Positions 20,426 to 29,697 of a stretch of DNA of 64,000 nucleotides are shown here, piece by piece. A program made the position numbers and the translations under genes. The notes under the pieces were generated by a model. It did not search any database, had not been told where the DNA came from, and saw only the letters and a program-made list of their open reading frames with translations. This DNA comes from Candidatus Oceanisphaera merdipullorum (GTDB taxonomy: Bacteria > Pseudomonadota > Gammaproteobacteria > Enterobacterales > Aeromonadaceae), in assembly GCA_018883865.1 (NCBI GenBank), contig JAHLFI010000008.1:1-64000 (forward strand). Reading direction: 5' to 3'. Every line of letters begins with the position of its first letter. The first letter of the stretch is position 1.

Positions 20426-21550
20426 ATGTCAAAACGAGATTATTATGAAGTGCTTGGCGTCAGCAAAGACGCAGACGAGCGCGAGATAAAAAAAGCCTAT
20501 AAGCGGATGGCGATGAAATATCATCCTGACCGTAATAAAACTGATGCCGATGCCATTGATAAGTTCAAGGAAGCGTCAGAGGCCAATGAAATACTGACGG
20601 ATCCGCAAAAGCGTGCCGCCTACGATCAGTTTGGTCATGCCGGCGTTAATGGTCAGCAGGGCGGCCAAGGTTATGGCGGTGACTTTGGCGACATTTTTGG
20701 TGATGTGTTCGGTGATATCTTCGGTGGCGGTCAGCGCCGTCAGCAGCGTGCATCCCGTGGCTCAGATTTGCGCTATAACATGGAGCTGACGCTTGAAGAA
20801 GCCGTGCGGGGCGTGACCAAAGAGATCAAGGTCCCCACGCTAGTCGAATGTGATGTGTGCGATGGCAGCGGCGCTAAGGCTGGTACTCAGGCTAACACTT
20901 GCTCTACCTGTCATGGTCATGGCCAGGTACAAATGCGTCAAGGCTTCTTTACCGTGCAACAGCCTTGTCCGCATTGCCGAGGTAAGGGAAAAGTTATCAC
21001 AGATCCTTGCCATAAGTGTCATGGAGATGGGCGCTATCAAAAGACCAAGACCTTGTCGGTGAAAATACCGGCGGGCGTTGACACAGGGGATCGCATTCGT
21101 TTATCTGGTGAAGGTGAAGCTGGTGAGTCCGGTGCACCTGCAGGTGATTTATATGTACAAATGCATGTACGCGATCACGATATCTTTGTGCGTGATGGCA
21201 ATAACTTGTACTGTGAAGTGCCCATTAGCTTTACCGCTGCGGCGTTAGGAGGCGAGGTCGAAGTTCCTACTCTAGATGGGCGAGTGAAGTTAAAAATTCC
21301 CGCAGAAACGCAGACCGGCCGTAGCTTTCGGTTAAAAGGAAAAGGCGTGCGCTCGGCGAGAAATGGCCAAATGGGCGATCTTGTGTGTAAGGTGTATATC
21401 GAAACTCCGGTGAGCTTAACCGAAGAGCAGAAAACCCTACTACAGCAATTAGAAGACTCCTATGTTGGGGTGTCTGCTAATAAGCACCAGCCTAAAACTG
21501 AAGGCTTTCTAAAAGGCGTGAAGCGTTTTTTTGACGATTTGACCCGCTAA
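20426..21550 (+). CDS. dnaJ: Chaperone protein DnaJ (Hsp40, type I)
   Basis: Co-chaperone that stimulates DnaK ATPase and delivers substrates. 374 residues. J domain with the HPD motif at 33-35; a Gly/Phe-rich linker (about 72-105, repeated [10 protein letters not shown]); and a zinc domain with four CxxCxGxG repeats ([32 protein letters not shown]), so both zinc sites are complete. The C-terminal beta-sandwich domains follow. No separate sigma-32 promoter is visible; it is read through from dnaK. Confidence 0.98.
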   Translation: MSKRDYYEVLGVSKDADEREIKKAYKRMAMKYHPDRNKTDADAIDKFKEASEANEILTDPQKRAAYDQFGHAGVNGQQGGQGYGGDFGDIFGDVFGDIFGGGQRRQQRASRGSDLRYNMELTLEEAVRGVTKEIKVPTLVECDVCDGSGAKAGTQANTCSTCHGHGQVQMRQGFFTVQQPCPHCRGKGKVITDPCHKCHGDGRYQKTKTLSVKIPAGVDTGDRIRLSGEGEAGESGAPAGDLYVQMHVRDHDIFVRDGNNLYCEVPISFTAAALGGEVEVPTLDGRVKLKIPAETQTGRSFRLKGKGVRSARNGQMGDLVCKVYIETPVSLTEEQKTLLQQLEDSYVGVSANKHQPKTEGFLKGVKRFFDDLTR

Positions 21551-21612
21551 GCCGGCTGTATTACTCTGGGTTGTGCTTTAACTCAGAAGCTCACTAATAA
21601 ATTATAATTCGA

Positions 21613-21647
21613 GTCCCCTGACGATCGTCGGCAGGGGCTTTTGTTTT
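21613..21647 (+). terminator. Terminator after dnaJ
   Basis: CCCCTG (21615-21620) pairs with CAGGGG (21632-21637); the loop itself contains the palindrome GACGATCGTC. The T-rich CTTTTGTTTTATT follows. Confidence 0.75.
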
Positions 21648-21675
21648 ATTGTCTGAAAGGGACTGGTTTTTCATT

Positions 21676-22152
21676 ATGATACAAACTCCAATGACAGTGC
21701 GTGGAGCACAAAAATTGCGTGAAGAGCTGGATTACCTCAAATCAGAGCTGCGCCCTAGGATCATTGCCGATATTGCTTCTGCCCGTGAACACGGCGATTT
21801 AAAAGAAAACGCCGAGTATCATGCTGCGCGTGAAGAGCAAGGGTTTTGTGAAGGCCGCATTCAAGAGATTGAGGGCAAGCTGTCTAATGCACAAGTTATC
21901 GATATCACCAAATTACCTAATAGCGGTAAGGTTATCTTTGGTACCACAGTGGATTTATTTAAAGTCGATGAAGAGAAAGAAATTACTTATCAAATCGTCG
22001 GCGATGATGAGTCTGATATCAAAGCTAACCGGATTTCGGTTAACTCGCCTATTGCGCGTGCCTTAATCGGAAAAGAAGTAGACGACGTCGCCATGGTAAA
22101 AACCCCTGGTGGTGAGGTGGAGTACGAAATCCTCAAGGTACAATATCTTTAA
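21676..22152 (+). CDS. greA: Transcription elongation factor GreA
   Basis: Rescues backtracked RNA polymerase by stimulating transcript cleavage through the secondary channel. 158 residues. The N-terminal coiled coil carries the acidic tip ([29 protein letters not shown]), followed by the FKBP-like C-terminal domain ending [18 protein letters not shown]. The ATG at 21676 matches E. coli GreA (MxxIPMT-like start); an in-frame TTG at 21649 is rejected. It is followed by a strong terminator that overlaps the convergent PilZ gene. Confidence 0.97.
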   Translation: MIQTPMTVRGAQKLREELDYLKSELRPRIIADIASAREHGDLKENAEYHAAREEQGFCEGRIQEIEGKLSNAQVIDITKLPNSGKVIFGTTVDLFKVDEEKEITYQIVGDDESDIKANRISVNSPIARALIGKEVDDVAMVKTPGGEVEYEILKVQYL

Positions 22153-22175
22153 TCTGAAGCTCGATAATGTTATCA

Positions 22176-22203
22176 ACAGGCGCCTAGGGCGCCTGTTTTT
22201 TTT
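22176..22203 (+). terminator. Rho-independent terminator after greA, overlapping the PilZ gene end
   Basis: ACAGGCGCC (22176-22184) and GGCGCCTGT (22188-22196) form a 9-bp stem with a 3-nt loop, then eight Ts. The last codons and the stop of the convergent PilZ gene (stop at 22184-22186) lie inside this hairpin. Confidence 0.92.
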
Positions 22204-22798
22204 CAATTTGTGCTAAAAAGCCCTGAAACACAAAATCAGATAAGGTTCGCTGATCAGCACTACTGAGTTGAAATTGTACTGCAGTTAGCCAAAAAGCGGA
22301 TCCCTTACGTTCGCGGACTAAGGTCACCATCAGACGAAGCGTCTCTTGGCCTACCACCATCAACAGTGTTTGCACCTGAGGCCGTTTCTTAACAGCACCT
22401 CGAGCGAACAAAGATCGACGGGATAACAGCCGCATACCGTTGGTAGATAAATCCCGGATTTCGGCCTGCATAGGTTTGCCATCGGCGCGTTTCAATTGGA
22501 TGTGTTGAGGGGCTGGCAGCCGCCATGCGCGAGGGTGAGCACCATTACTAATGATGTTGGGCACACTAAGCTCAGCTTGCTCTTGGCTAGCAATGGGGTG
22601 GGAGAGCGCGACGGGAAAGCTGAGCATGATCTCACCAAGCACCAACTTTAACTCTAAGCGTGAGGCTTGCTCTAATAACGGTGCCACCTGTTTATCCAGT
22701 AATAACGGTAACGTTAGACAGCTCTGCTCTGAGTCTGCTTGGAATAATTCGCTAAGCAGAGCAATTTCTTCCTCAGACAGATAAGGATGGGATGGCAC
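22184..22798 (-). CDS. PilZ-domain protein, putative c-di-GMP effector
   Basis: 204 residues, no signal peptide or membrane segment. The central and C-terminal part (about 92-195) has the PilZ fold signature RDLSTNGMRLLSRR (the D-x-S-x-x-G element), and the arginine element appears as PRAWR, shorter than the classical RxxxR. c-di-GMP binding is therefore plausible but not assured. The start is GTG at 22798 (AAGG about 8 bp upstream); the nearby ATG at 22805 is out of frame. Its stop is embedded in the greA terminator. The GGDEF and EAL genes at 7-11 kb may set the signal it reads, but that link is inference. Confidence 0.8.
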   Translation of the reverse strand: MPSHPYLSEEEIALLSELFQADSEQSCLTLPLLLDKQVAPLLEQASRLELKLVLGEIMLSFPVALSHPIASQEQAELSVPNIISNGAHPRAWRLPAPQHIQLKRADGKPMQAEIRDLSTNGMRLLSRRSLFARGAVKKRPQVQTLLMVVGQETLRLMVTLVRERKGSAFWLTAVQFQLSSADQRTLSDFVFQGFLAQIEKKQAP

Positions 22799-22948
22799 AG
22801 GTCATACCTTCGTTAAGTCGCAACAGGTAATGTGAGCTTATGACGTGCGCATGGGAAATGTAAAGAGAAGGGAAAAACGATAAATGATACTGGGGCAGCC
22901 TGAGTGCCGCGGCCCCTTAATATCAGTCAGGCCGTTTAGCCAATGGGC

Positions 22949-23248
22949 TTATTTAGCGCGAGGTAAACTGATTTTTTTCTCTTCACTAGCACGATACAGT
23001 GTCAATACGTGACCGATGTTTTGTACTTTAATGGACTTTGTTTCACGGACGATGGCATCTATGATCAGAGCTTTAGTGTCGCGGTCTTCGGCAGCCACTT
23101 TCACTTTGATCAGTTCATGAAAATTGAGTGCCAAATCGATTTCGGCGAGCACGCCTTCAGTAAGGCCATGTTGGCCAAGCAATACCACTGGCTTTAGGCT
23201 GTGAGCCAAGCCTTTTAAGTATTGTTTTTGCTTATTAGTCAGGGTCAT
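22949..23248 (-). CDS. yhbY: YhbY family ribosome-assembly RNA-binding protein
   Basis: 99-residue CRM-domain protein (KH-like fold) associated with pre-50S ribosomal particles. The sequence MTLTNKQKQYLKGLAHSLKPVVLLGQHGLTEGVLAEIDLALNFHELIKVKV matches YhbY closely, including the GxxG-type loop region. It is divergent from rlmE, a 23S rRNA methyltransferase, the conserved arrangement, and both act on the large subunit. Confidence 0.95.
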   Translation of the reverse strand: MTLTNKQKQYLKGLAHSLKPVVLLGQHGLTEGVLAEIDLALNFHELIKVKVAAEDRDTKALIIDAIVRETKSIKVQNIGHVLTLYRASEEKKISLPRAK

Positions 23249-23270
23249 TGCAAAATGCTTCAGTTAATAG

Positions 23271-23299
23271 GTTGAAAGGGGGCTATTGTACCCCCATCT
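23271..23299 (+). promoter_or_regulatory. Sigma-32 promoter of rlmE-ftsH
   Basis: -35 GTTGAA at 23271-23276 (one mismatch), a 15-bp spacer, and -10 CCCCATCT at 23292-23299, a perfect match to CCCCATNT. It lies 34 bp before rlmE and has the same spacer as the grpE and dnaK promoters. Confidence 0.82.
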
Positions 23300-23332
23300 T
23301 AGCTTCAATGGTAATAGCAGAGCGATAATTTA

Positions 23333-23962
23333 ATGGCGAATAAAAAACGCTCAGGCAGCTCAACGCGCTGGCTTCAAGAGCATTTCAACGATAAGTACGT
23401 ACAAGAAGCGCATAAAAGAGGCTTACGCTCTCGAGCTGTGTTTAAACTTGAAGAACTTCAAGGGCGCGATCGCTTGTTCAGACCAGGCATGACGGTAGTC
23501 GACTTAGGCGCAGCACCTGGCGGTTGGAGTCAATTTTCGGTTGAGCAGGTGGGATTAAAAGGACAAGTCATTGCCTGTGACTTGTTGCCGATGGACGCCA
23601 TTGCTGGGGTCAGTTTCTTGCAGGGTGATTTTAGAGAAGCAGCTGTACTGAATGCCTTGCTCGAGCGAGTAGGGCAAGATAAGGTCGACGTCTTGCTTTC
23701 TGATATGGCACCTAATATGAGCGGCACCCGAGAAGTCGATCAGCCAAAGTCTATGTATTTGGTCGAATTAGCTCTGGATATGTGTCGCCAAGTATTGGCG
23801 CCAAACGGTAGCTTTGTAGTGAAAGTGTTCCAAGGGGCCGGCTTTGATGAATTCTTATTGGAAGTTCGTCGGTCTTTTAGTTCAGTTAGAGTAAGAAAAC
23901 CCGATTCATCGCGACCGCGTTCGCGAGAAGTTTACATTGTGGCTACAGGTTTTAAACTGTAG
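23333..23962 (+). CDS. rlmE: 23S rRNA 2'-O-methyltransferase RlmE (FtsJ/RrmJ)
   Basis: Heat-shock methyltransferase that modifies U2552 in the A loop of 23S rRNA late in 50S assembly. 209 residues. The SAM-binding motif [14 protein letters not shown] is at about 56-69, and the K-D-K-E catalytic tetrad can be followed through [28 protein letters not shown] and the C-terminal [11 protein letters not shown]. It is probably cotranscribed with ftsH (44-bp gap) from a sigma-32-type promoter. Confidence 0.97.
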   Translation: MANKKRSGSSTRWLQEHFNDKYVQEAHKRGLRSRAVFKLEELQGRDRLFRPGMTVVDLGAAPGGWSQFSVEQVGLKGQVIACDLLPMDAIAGVSFLQGDFREAAVLNALLERVGQDKVDVLLSDMAPNMSGTREVDQPKSMYLVELALDMCRQVLAPNGSFVVKVFQGAGFDEFLLEVRRSFSSVRVRKPDSSRPRSREVYIVATGFKL

Positions 23963-24006
23963 TACTCTTTAAAAGTTATAAACTGTCAGCCGGTGAGGTT
24001 AGTAAT

Positions 24007-25956
24007 TTGAGTGACATGGCGAAAAATTTGATCCTGTGGTTGGTCATAGCCGTGGTGTTAATGTCGGTATTCCAGAGCTTTAGCCCAAGCGAGCCGAGTG
24101 GACGCCAACTGGACTACACCACCTTTGTGCAGGAAGTATCTCAAGGGCAAATCCGCGAAGTACGCATGGACGGTCGAACTGTACAGGGCGTTAAGCGCAG
24201 TGGTGATCGATTCACGACTATTCTGCCAGCGCAAGACCCTCAACTTTTAAACGATTTGTTAAATAATAATGTCCGTGTGGTAGGCGAAAAGCCGGAAGAA
24301 CCTAGCCTACTGACGTCTATCTTTATTTCTTGGTTTCCCATGCTGCTGTTGATCGGCGTTTGGGTGTTCTTTATGCGCCAAATGCAAGGCGGTGGTGGCG
24401 GTAAGGGGGCCATGAGCTTTGGTAAGAGCAAGGCACGTTTGATGGGTGAAGACCAAATCAAGACTACCTTCGCTGATGTCGCAGGCTGTGATGAAGCAAA
24501 AGAAGACGTGGCGGAATTGGTTGATTATTTGCGTGATCCTAGCCACTTCCAAAAGCTAGGTGGCCGCATTCCAACCGGTATTTTGCTGGTGGGCCCGCCG
24601 GGTACCGGTAAAACCCTATTGGCAAAAGCCATCGCCGGTGAAGCTAAAGTGCCTTTCTTTACCATTTCAGGTTCTGATTTCGTGGAAATGTTTGTGGGTG
24701 TGGGTGCATCACGGGTGCGCGACATGTTCGAACAAGCCAAAAAATCTGCCCCATGTATCATCTTTATCGATGAAATTGACGCTGTTGGTCGCCAACGTGG
24801 TGCAGGCATGGGCGGTGGTCACGACGAGCGAGAGCAGACCCTAAACCAGATGTTGGTGGAGATGGACGGCTTTGAAGGTAATGAAGGCGTAATCGTAGTG
24901 GCGGCCACTAACCGCCCTGACGTACTTGATCCTGCCTTACTGCGCCCAGGTCGTTTTGACCGTCAGGTGGTCGTAGGTCTGCCAGATGTGCGTGGCCGCG
25001 AACAAATTCTTAAAGTCCATATGCGCCGTGTGCCGTTAGGTGATGATGTGCAGGCGAGTGTGATTGCTCGTGGTACGCCAGGCTTTAGTGGTGCCGACTT
25101 AGCCAACTTGGTTAACGAAGCGGCCTTGTTTGCGGCTCGTTCTTCTCGTCGTGTAGTCTCCATGGACGAGTTTGAGAAAGCCAAAGACAAAATCATGATG
25201 GGTGCTGAGCGCCGTTCTATGGTGATGTCTGAGAAAGAAAAAGCCATGACCGCTTATCATGAAGCGGGTCACGCCATCGTCGGTCGCATAGTGCCAGAGC
25301 ACGATCCTGTGTATAAGGTGTCTATTATTCCTCGTGGCCGCGCCTTGGGTGTTACCATGTATTTGCCGGAGCAAGACAGATACAGCTACAGCAAGCAGCA
25401 TCTAGAGTCGATGATTTCTAGCCTGTATGGCGGTCGTTTAGCGGAAGAGATCATTTACGGCTTTGAAATGGTCACCACAGGTGCATCAAACGACATAGAG
25501 CGCGCTACTGAGCTGGCCCAAAAAATGGTTACTCAATGGGGCTTGTCGGAAAAAATGGGTCCTTTGCTGTACGCCGAAGAAGAAGGCGAGGTCTTTATGG
25601 GCCGCTCTTCTGCCAAAGTTAAGCACATGTCGGATGACACAGCGCGCGCGATAGATGCCGAAGTGAAAGAGCTGATTAATCGTAACTACGACAGAGCCAA
25701 GAAAATCTTACTGGATAACATCGACATACTGCATGCCATGAAAGATTGCTTGATGATGTATGAAACGATTGATGCCAAACAAATCGATGACTTAATGGCA
25801 CGTCGCGCAGTTCGCCCGCCGGCTGACTGGGTGGAAGAGTCTAATGATAAGCCACAAGGGCCAACTGCCAGCGCTGATGATAAAGAGTCAGCTCCAGCAG
25901 AGCAGCCTAAGACAGGCGCTCCGGATTTAAATAAGCCGAGCGATATCACTAGTTAG
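24007..25956 (+). CDS. ftsH: ATP-dependent zinc metalloprotease FtsH
   Basis: Membrane-anchored AAA+ protease that degrades RpoH, LpxC and damaged membrane proteins. 649 residues. Two N-terminal membrane helices (about 8-25 and 100-120) flank a small periplasmic domain. Walker A GPPGTGKT is at 196-203, Walker B IIFIDEID and the SRH region follow, and the zinc motif HEAGH is at 418-422. The start is taken as TTG at 24007, set by GTGAGG at 23992-23997; the ATG at 24016 (MAKNLILW) is an alternative with poorer spacing. Downstream folP is separated by a strong terminator. Confidence 0.97.
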   Translation: MSDMAKNLILWLVIAVVLMSVFQSFSPSEPSGRQLDYTTFVQEVSQGQIREVRMDGRTVQGVKRSGDRFTTILPAQDPQLLNDLLNNNVRVVGEKPEEPSLLTSIFISWFPMLLLIGVWVFFMRQMQGGGGGKGAMSFGKSKARLMGEDQIKTTFADVAGCDEAKEDVAELVDYLRDPSHFQKLGGRIPTGILLVGPPGTGKTLLAKAIAGEAKVPFFTISGSDFVEMFVGVGASRVRDMFEQAKKSAPCIIFIDEIDAVGRQRGAGMGGGHDEREQTLNQMLVEMDGFEGNEGVIVVAATNRPDVLDPALLRPGRFDRQVVVGLPDVRGREQILKVHMRRVPLGDDVQASVIARGTPGFSGADLANLVNEAALFAARSSRRVVSMDEFEKAKDKIMMGAERRSMVMSEKEKAMTAYHEAGHAIVGRIVPEHDPVYKVSIIPRGRALGVTMYLPEQDRYSYSKQHLESMISSLYGGRLAEEIIYGFEMVTTGASNDIERATELAQKMVTQWGLSEKMGPLLYAEEEGEVFMGRSSAKVKHMSDDTARAIDAEVKELINRNYDRAKKILLDNIDILHAMKDCLMMYETIDAKQIDDLMARRAVRPPADWVEESNDKPQGPTASADDKESAPAEQPKTGAPDLNKPSDITS

Positions 25957-25975
25957 TAAACTTTTATGCTAAATT

Positions 25976-26010
25976 AAGCCCCGAACATGCCTTGTTCGGG
26001 GCTTTTTTTT
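25976..26010 (+). terminator. Rho-independent terminator after ftsH
   Basis: A 12-bp perfect stem (AAGCCCCGAACA at 25976-25987, complement at 25993-26004) with a 5-nt loop and an eight-T tail. Confidence 0.95.
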
Positions 26011-26085
26011 ATTGGTAGTGCCTGCGAGACAATTCTCCGAGACAGTTCACTGAACAGTTAACCTAAATAGAGCGAGATAAATATT

Positions 26086-26919
26086 ATGCTGTTATCTAGC
26101 ACCTCCAGAAGTGTGGACCTCTCTCATCCGCAGATCATGGGCATCTTAAATTTAACGCCCGACTCCTTCTCCGATGGCGGGCGTTTTAGTTCACCACATG
26201 TGGCGCTTAAACATGCTAAGCAAATGTTAGCGGATGGCGCCACCTTTATTGACGTTGGTGGTGAGTCCACGCGGCCTGGAGCGGACGAGGTGGCGGAGCA
26301 GCAAGAGCTAGACCGCGTCATACCCGTGATTGAATTATTACGCCAAGAGCTCGATTGTTGGATCTCGATTGATACTAGCAAAGCTGTGGTGATGAAAGAA
26401 GCGGTGAGGGCAGGTGCCGACTTAATTAACGATATTTGTGCCCTACGTGAGCCTAATGCCTTGCAAGTAGCAGCAGACAGCGGTGCCGCTATTTGTCTTA
26501 TGCATATGCAAGGACTGCCCCGAACCATGCAGCAAGCGCCAGATTATGCAGACGTGACCGCAGAGGTAATAACGTTTTTAGCAGACAGAGTTCAAAGCTG
26601 TCGTGCCGCGGGCATCAGCGATGAGCGGTTATGTTTAGATCCAGGCTATGGTTTTGGTAAAGGCTTAGCGCACAACTATGAATTACTGGGTAAACTCAAA
26701 CATCTGCATCAGCTGGGCTTACCGTTATTGGTGGGAATGTCTCGCAAGTCCATGCTAGGTCAATTGCTGGGGCGAGAGGTCGACGAACGGCTGGCCGGTA
26801 GCTTGGCTGCCCATTTATTTGCGGTGAATCAAGGTGCTCATATTTTACGGGTGCATGATGTCAAAGAAATGGCAGATGCGCTGCGCGTTTGGCAACATGC
26901 AGCACAGTACCAGATATAA
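26086..26919 (+). CDS. folP: Dihydropteroate synthase
   Basis: Folate synthesis: condenses 6-hydroxymethyl-7,8-dihydropterin diphosphate with p-aminobenzoate, the sulfonamide target. 277 residues, TIM barrel. Signatures are IMGILNLTPDSFSDGG (loop 1), DVGGESTRPGA (loop 2), SIDTSKAVV and LCLDPGYGFGK, with SRKSMLGQLLGR near the end. The ATG at 26086 has only a weak ribosome-binding site. The gap to glmM is 54 bp; the two are usually cotranscribed. Confidence 0.97.
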   Translation: MLLSSTSRSVDLSHPQIMGILNLTPDSFSDGGRFSSPHVALKHAKQMLADGATFIDVGGESTRPGADEVAEQQELDRVIPVIELLRQELDCWISIDTSKAVVMKEAVRAGADLINDICALREPNALQVAADSGAAICLMHMQGLPRTMQQAPDYADVTAEVITFLADRVQSCRAAGISDERLCLDPGYGFGKGLAHNYELLGKLKHLHQLGLPLLVGMSRKSMLGQLLGREVDERLAGSLAAHLFAVNQGAHILRVHDVKEMADALRVWQHAAQYQI

Positions 26920-26973
26920 CATCGGGTATAAGAATTCGGAATAAAAAATCAGCATTACGAATTAGGGATAAAA

Positions 26974-28299
26974 ATGAGCAGAAAATATTTTGGTACCGAC
27001 GGTATCCGTGGCCACGTAGGCGAGTATCCGATTACGCCTGAGTTTGTGATGAAGCTTGGCTGGGCAGCCGGTAAAGTATTATCACAAACCGGCACTAAGA
27101 AAGTGCTAATTGGTAAAGACACTCGTATCTCTGGTTACATGCTGGAGTCTGCACTTGAAGCAGGATTATCTGCGGCCGGTCTGCAGGCTGCCTTATTAGG
27201 GCCTATGCCAACGCCAGCAATCGCTTATTTGACCCGTACTTTTAGGGCCGAAGCCGGCATTGTGATCAGCGCCTCTCACAATCCGTATTATGATAACGGC
27301 ATTAAGTTTTTCTCTCATGACGGCACTAAGCTACCCGATGAGGTTGAGCTGGCGATTGAAGCCATGCTGGATCAGCCAATGGACTGTGTGGCATCTGAGC
27401 AGCTAGGTAAGGCACGTCGCATTATTGATGCTGCAGGGCGCTACATCGAGTTTTGCAAGAGTACTTTTCCTTCAGAAATGCACTTAGATGGCCTCACCAT
27501 AGTGCTCGATTGTGCCCATGGCGCGACTTATCACATAGCACCCTCTGTGTTTGAAGAGCTAGGCGCAAAAGTGATCCGCATGGGGTGTGAGCCTAATGGG
27601 ATTAATATTAATGACAAAGTCGGCTCCACCGCGCCTGAATCCTTGATGGCTGCAGTACTAGAGCACGGCGCCGATCTCGGTATTGCCTTCGATGGTGATG
27701 GTGATCGGTTGGCTATGGTGGATCACACCGGTGCCTTATTAGATGGCGACCAGCTGCTCTACATAATAGCGCAGCATGCCAAGCAAAGAGGCACCTTAGG
27801 CGGTGGCGTAGTAGGCACGCTGATGAGCAACATGGCCTTGGAATTGACGCTTGCACAGCAGGACATTCCGTTTGTGCGTGCCAATGTGGGGGACCGATAT
27901 GTGTTGGAGCAGCTTAAGCTTCGTGGCTGGAAGCTGGGCGGGGAAAATTCAGGGCACATTATTAGTCTCGATCACAACAGTACCGGCGACGGTATAGTGG
28001 CTTCCTTACAAGTACTGCGCGCCATGGTGGATAGTCAGCAAGACTTGCATGCCTTAGGCCAAAGCTTAGTGCTGTATCCGCAAGTACTGAACAATGTGCG
28101 CTTTAGCGCCGGCACAAATCCACTTAATGACAGCGAAGTACAGGCGCGCGTGGCGCAGGCGGAAGCTGAATTAGCCGGTGCTGGTCGTGTACTACTGAGA
28201 AAATCAGGCACTGAGCCATTAATTCGGGTAATGGTCGAAGGCGCAAAATTAGAGCAGGTCAGTCGATTGGCGCAGTTTATTGGTGATGCTGTGCAATAA
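26974..28299 (+). CDS. glmM: Phosphoglucosamine mutase
   Basis: Interconverts glucosamine-6-phosphate and glucosamine-1-phosphate on the way to UDP-GlcNAc for peptidoglycan and LPS. 441 residues. N-terminal [11 protein letters not shown], the phosphoserine loop ISASHNP with the active Ser at 101, the metal-binding loop DGDGDR, the sugar-binding GGENSGH and the phosphate-binding [15 protein letters not shown] are all present. It sits between folP and secG as in E. coli. Confidence 0.98.
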   Translation: MSRKYFGTDGIRGHVGEYPITPEFVMKLGWAAGKVLSQTGTKKVLIGKDTRISGYMLESALEAGLSAAGLQAALLGPMPTPAIAYLTRTFRAEAGIVISASHNPYYDNGIKFFSHDGTKLPDEVELAIEAMLDQPMDCVASEQLGKARRIIDAAGRYIEFCKSTFPSEMHLDGLTIVLDCAHGATYHIAPSVFEELGAKVIRMGCEPNGININDKVGSTAPESLMAAVLEHGADLGIAFDGDGDRLAMVDHTGALLDGDQLLYIIAQHAKQRGTLGGGVVGTLMSNMALELTLAQQDIPFVRANVGDRYVLEQLKLRGWKLGGENSGHIISLDHNSTGDGIVASLQVLRAMVDSQQDLHALGQSLVLYPQVLNNVRFSAGTNPLNDSEVQARVAQAEAELAGAGRVLLRKSGTEPLIRVMVEGAKLEQVSRLAQFIGDAVQ

Positions 28300-28393
28300 G
28301 CGACCATCGCTGGGTGTTTCTGCTGATTTTTTGTGCGGTTACACCTTATTTGTAAAATTGGGCTTGTAACCCATTAAACGTATGGCTAATATT

Positions 28394-28427
28394 AGCCCCG
28401 CTCCGGACAGTAGTCTGATGCGGGGCT
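28394..28427 (+). other. Stem-loop in the secG leader
   Basis: AGCCCCGC (28394-28401) and GCGGGGCT (28420-28427) form an 8-bp G+C-rich stem 14 bp before the secG ribosome-binding site. No T-tract follows, so it is not a standard terminator. It may stabilise the 5' end or be a processing site. Confidence 0.55.
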
Positions 28428-28452
28428 CAGACGTCAAGCAAAGGTGCAGCTG

Positions 28453-28791
28453 ATGTACGAAATTCTTCTAGTGGTGTATCTGGTTATCGCATTAGCCTTA
28501 ATTGGTTTAGTGCTGATTCAGCAAGGTAAGGGTGCTGACATGGGCGCTTCCTTCGGTGCCGGTGCATCCAATACTGTTTTTGGCTCCAGTGGTTCAGGTA
28601 ACTTTTTAACTAAAGCAACCACACTACTGGCAGCAGGCTTCTTTATTGTGAGTCTGGCTCTGGGGAATTTATCCAGTAATAGCACGCAACAAGTAAGCGA
28701 ATGGGATGATCTTTCTGTACCTGCGGTACAACAAGAAAGTATTCCTACAGGTGATGTACCTACTGTAAACAGCAGCGACGTACCTGAGTAA
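28453..28791 (+). CDS. secG: Preprotein translocase subunit SecG
   Basis: Small integral membrane subunit of SecYEG that assists protein export. 112 residues, two membrane helices (about 2-22 and 50-70), joined by the conserved loop LIQQGKGADMGASFGAGASNTVFGSSGSGNF. The ATG at 28453 matches E. coli (MYE start) and has AAGGTG upstream; a GTG at 28444 would overlap that site. tRNA-Leu follows 7 bp after the stop and is probably cotranscribed. Confidence 0.96.
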   Translation: MYEILLVVYLVIALALIGLVLIQQGKGADMGASFGAGASNTVFGSSGSGNFLTKATTLLAAGFFIVSLALGNLSSNSTQQVSEWDDLSVPAVQQESIPTGDVPTVNSSDVPE

Positions 28792-28798
28792 TAGATTT

Positions 28799-28885
28799 GC
28801 CGTGGTGGTGGAATTGGTAGACACGCTATCTTGAGGGGGTAGTGCCTGTATGGGCGTGCGGGTTCAATTCCCGCTCACGGCACCA
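28799..28885 (+). tRNA. leuU: tRNA-Leu (anticodon GAG)
   Basis: 87-nt class II tRNA. The acceptor stem GCCGTGG pairs with TCACGGC before the encoded ACCA. The anticodon stem CTATC/GGTAG encloses loop TTGAGGG with anticodon GAG. There is a long variable arm and a T arm with GGTTCAATTCC. The location directly behind secG is the E. coli leuU position. Confidence 0.95.
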
Positions 28886-28897
28886 ATTATTGTTAGC

Positions 28898-28926
28898 TTG
28901 AGTTTCTTGCTCAGAATAACTATAAT
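28898..28926 (+). promoter_or_regulatory. Sigma-70 promoter of the tRNA-fMet-rimP-nusA-infB operon
   Basis: -35 TTGAGT (28898-28903), an exact 17-bp spacer, and a perfect -10 TATAAT (28921-28926). It lies between the two tRNA genes and would start transcription about 25 bp before tRNA-fMet. Confidence 0.85.
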
Positions 28927-28929
28927 TTC

Positions 28930-28948
28930 ACGTAGTTTGTAACTACGT
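28930..28948 (+). other. Leader hairpin upstream of tRNA-fMet
   Basis: ACGTAGTT (28930-28937) and AACTACGT (28941-28948) form a perfect 8-bp stem with a TGT loop, right at the expected transcript 5' end and 11 nt before the mature tRNA. It could protect the precursor or guide its processing. Confidence 0.6.
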
Positions 28949-28959
28949 AATGTTTCGGA

Positions 28960-29036
<77 letters not shown>

Positions 29037-29118
29037 ATTCCTCACATTTATTGCAGTTTGTTATAAAACAAACGTGATAAATGGTTGTCGAAAGACAACA
29101 GTCAGGGTCCAGGTGAAT

Positions 29119-29146
29119 AGCCCCGATTTGAAGATCGGGGCTTTTT
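29119..29146 (+). terminator. First terminator in the tRNA-fMet-rimP gap
   Basis: AGCCCCGAT (29119-29127) and ATCGGGGCT (29134-29142) form a 9-bp stem with five Ts. Read-through past it is needed for rimP-nusA-infB. Confidence 0.9.
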
Positions 29147-29186
29147 GTTATCTGCACGTTAGCATCCATTAGGATGCACATTCACT

Positions 29187-29206
29187 GGGCTGCGAGCCCT
29201 TTTTTT
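29187..29206 (+). terminator. Second, short terminator directly before rimP
   Basis: GGGCT-GCG-AGCCC (29187-29199) followed by seven Ts, ending 7 bp before the rimP ribosome-binding site. The tandem arrangement resembles the NusA-responsive leader of the E. coli metY-rimP-nusA operon. Confidence 0.8.
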
Positions 29207-29224
29207 GTTTTCGGAGGGGTAGCT

Positions 29225-29683
29225 TTGGCTACATTGGAACAACGATTAACCGAAATGCTGACCGAGCCCGTAGAGGCTTTGGGTTTTGAATTGCTAGGGC
29301 TCGAATTTGTCCGTGCCGGACGACATTCGACCCTACGTTTGTATATCGACCATGAAGACGGTATTCAAGTCACCGACTGCGCCGAGGTTAGCCGGCAGGT
29401 GAGCGCCGTAATGGACGTAGAAGATCCCATAACTACCGAATATGATCTAGAAGTGTCTTCTCCGGGTATGGCTCGCCCCTTATTCAAACCTGCTCATTAT
29501 CAAGCGATTATTGGTGAACAGGTTGAACTGTCCCTACGTATGGCGGTGAATAATCGTCGTAAGTTGAACGGACTTTTGGTGGCGGTGGATGACACCCTGA
29601 TCAGACTGGAGGTAGACGGAACTGAGTTCCCGATTGCTTTCGCTAATATCCAAAAAGCACATCTGGTTCCGAACTTTGACTAA
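29225..29683 (+). CDS. rimP: Ribosome maturation factor RimP
   Basis: Needed for 30S subunit maturation. 152 residues. The sequence [40 protein letters not shown], [26 protein letters not shown] and [13 protein letters not shown] matches RimP throughout. The start is TTG at 29225, fixed by GGAGGGG at 29213-29219 and by alignment with E. coli. A longer ATG start at 29174 would translate through the terminator hairpin and is rejected. First protein gene of the nusA-infB operon. Confidence 0.96.
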   Translation: MATLEQRLTEMLTEPVEALGFELLGLEFVRAGRHSTLRLYIDHEDGIQVTDCAEVSRQVSAVMDVEDPITTEYDLEVSSPGMARPLFKPAHYQAIIGEQVELSLRMAVNNRRKLNGLLVAVDDTLIRLEVDGTEFPIAFANIQKAHLVPNFD

Positions 29684-29697
29684 CGAGGCAGTCGGAC

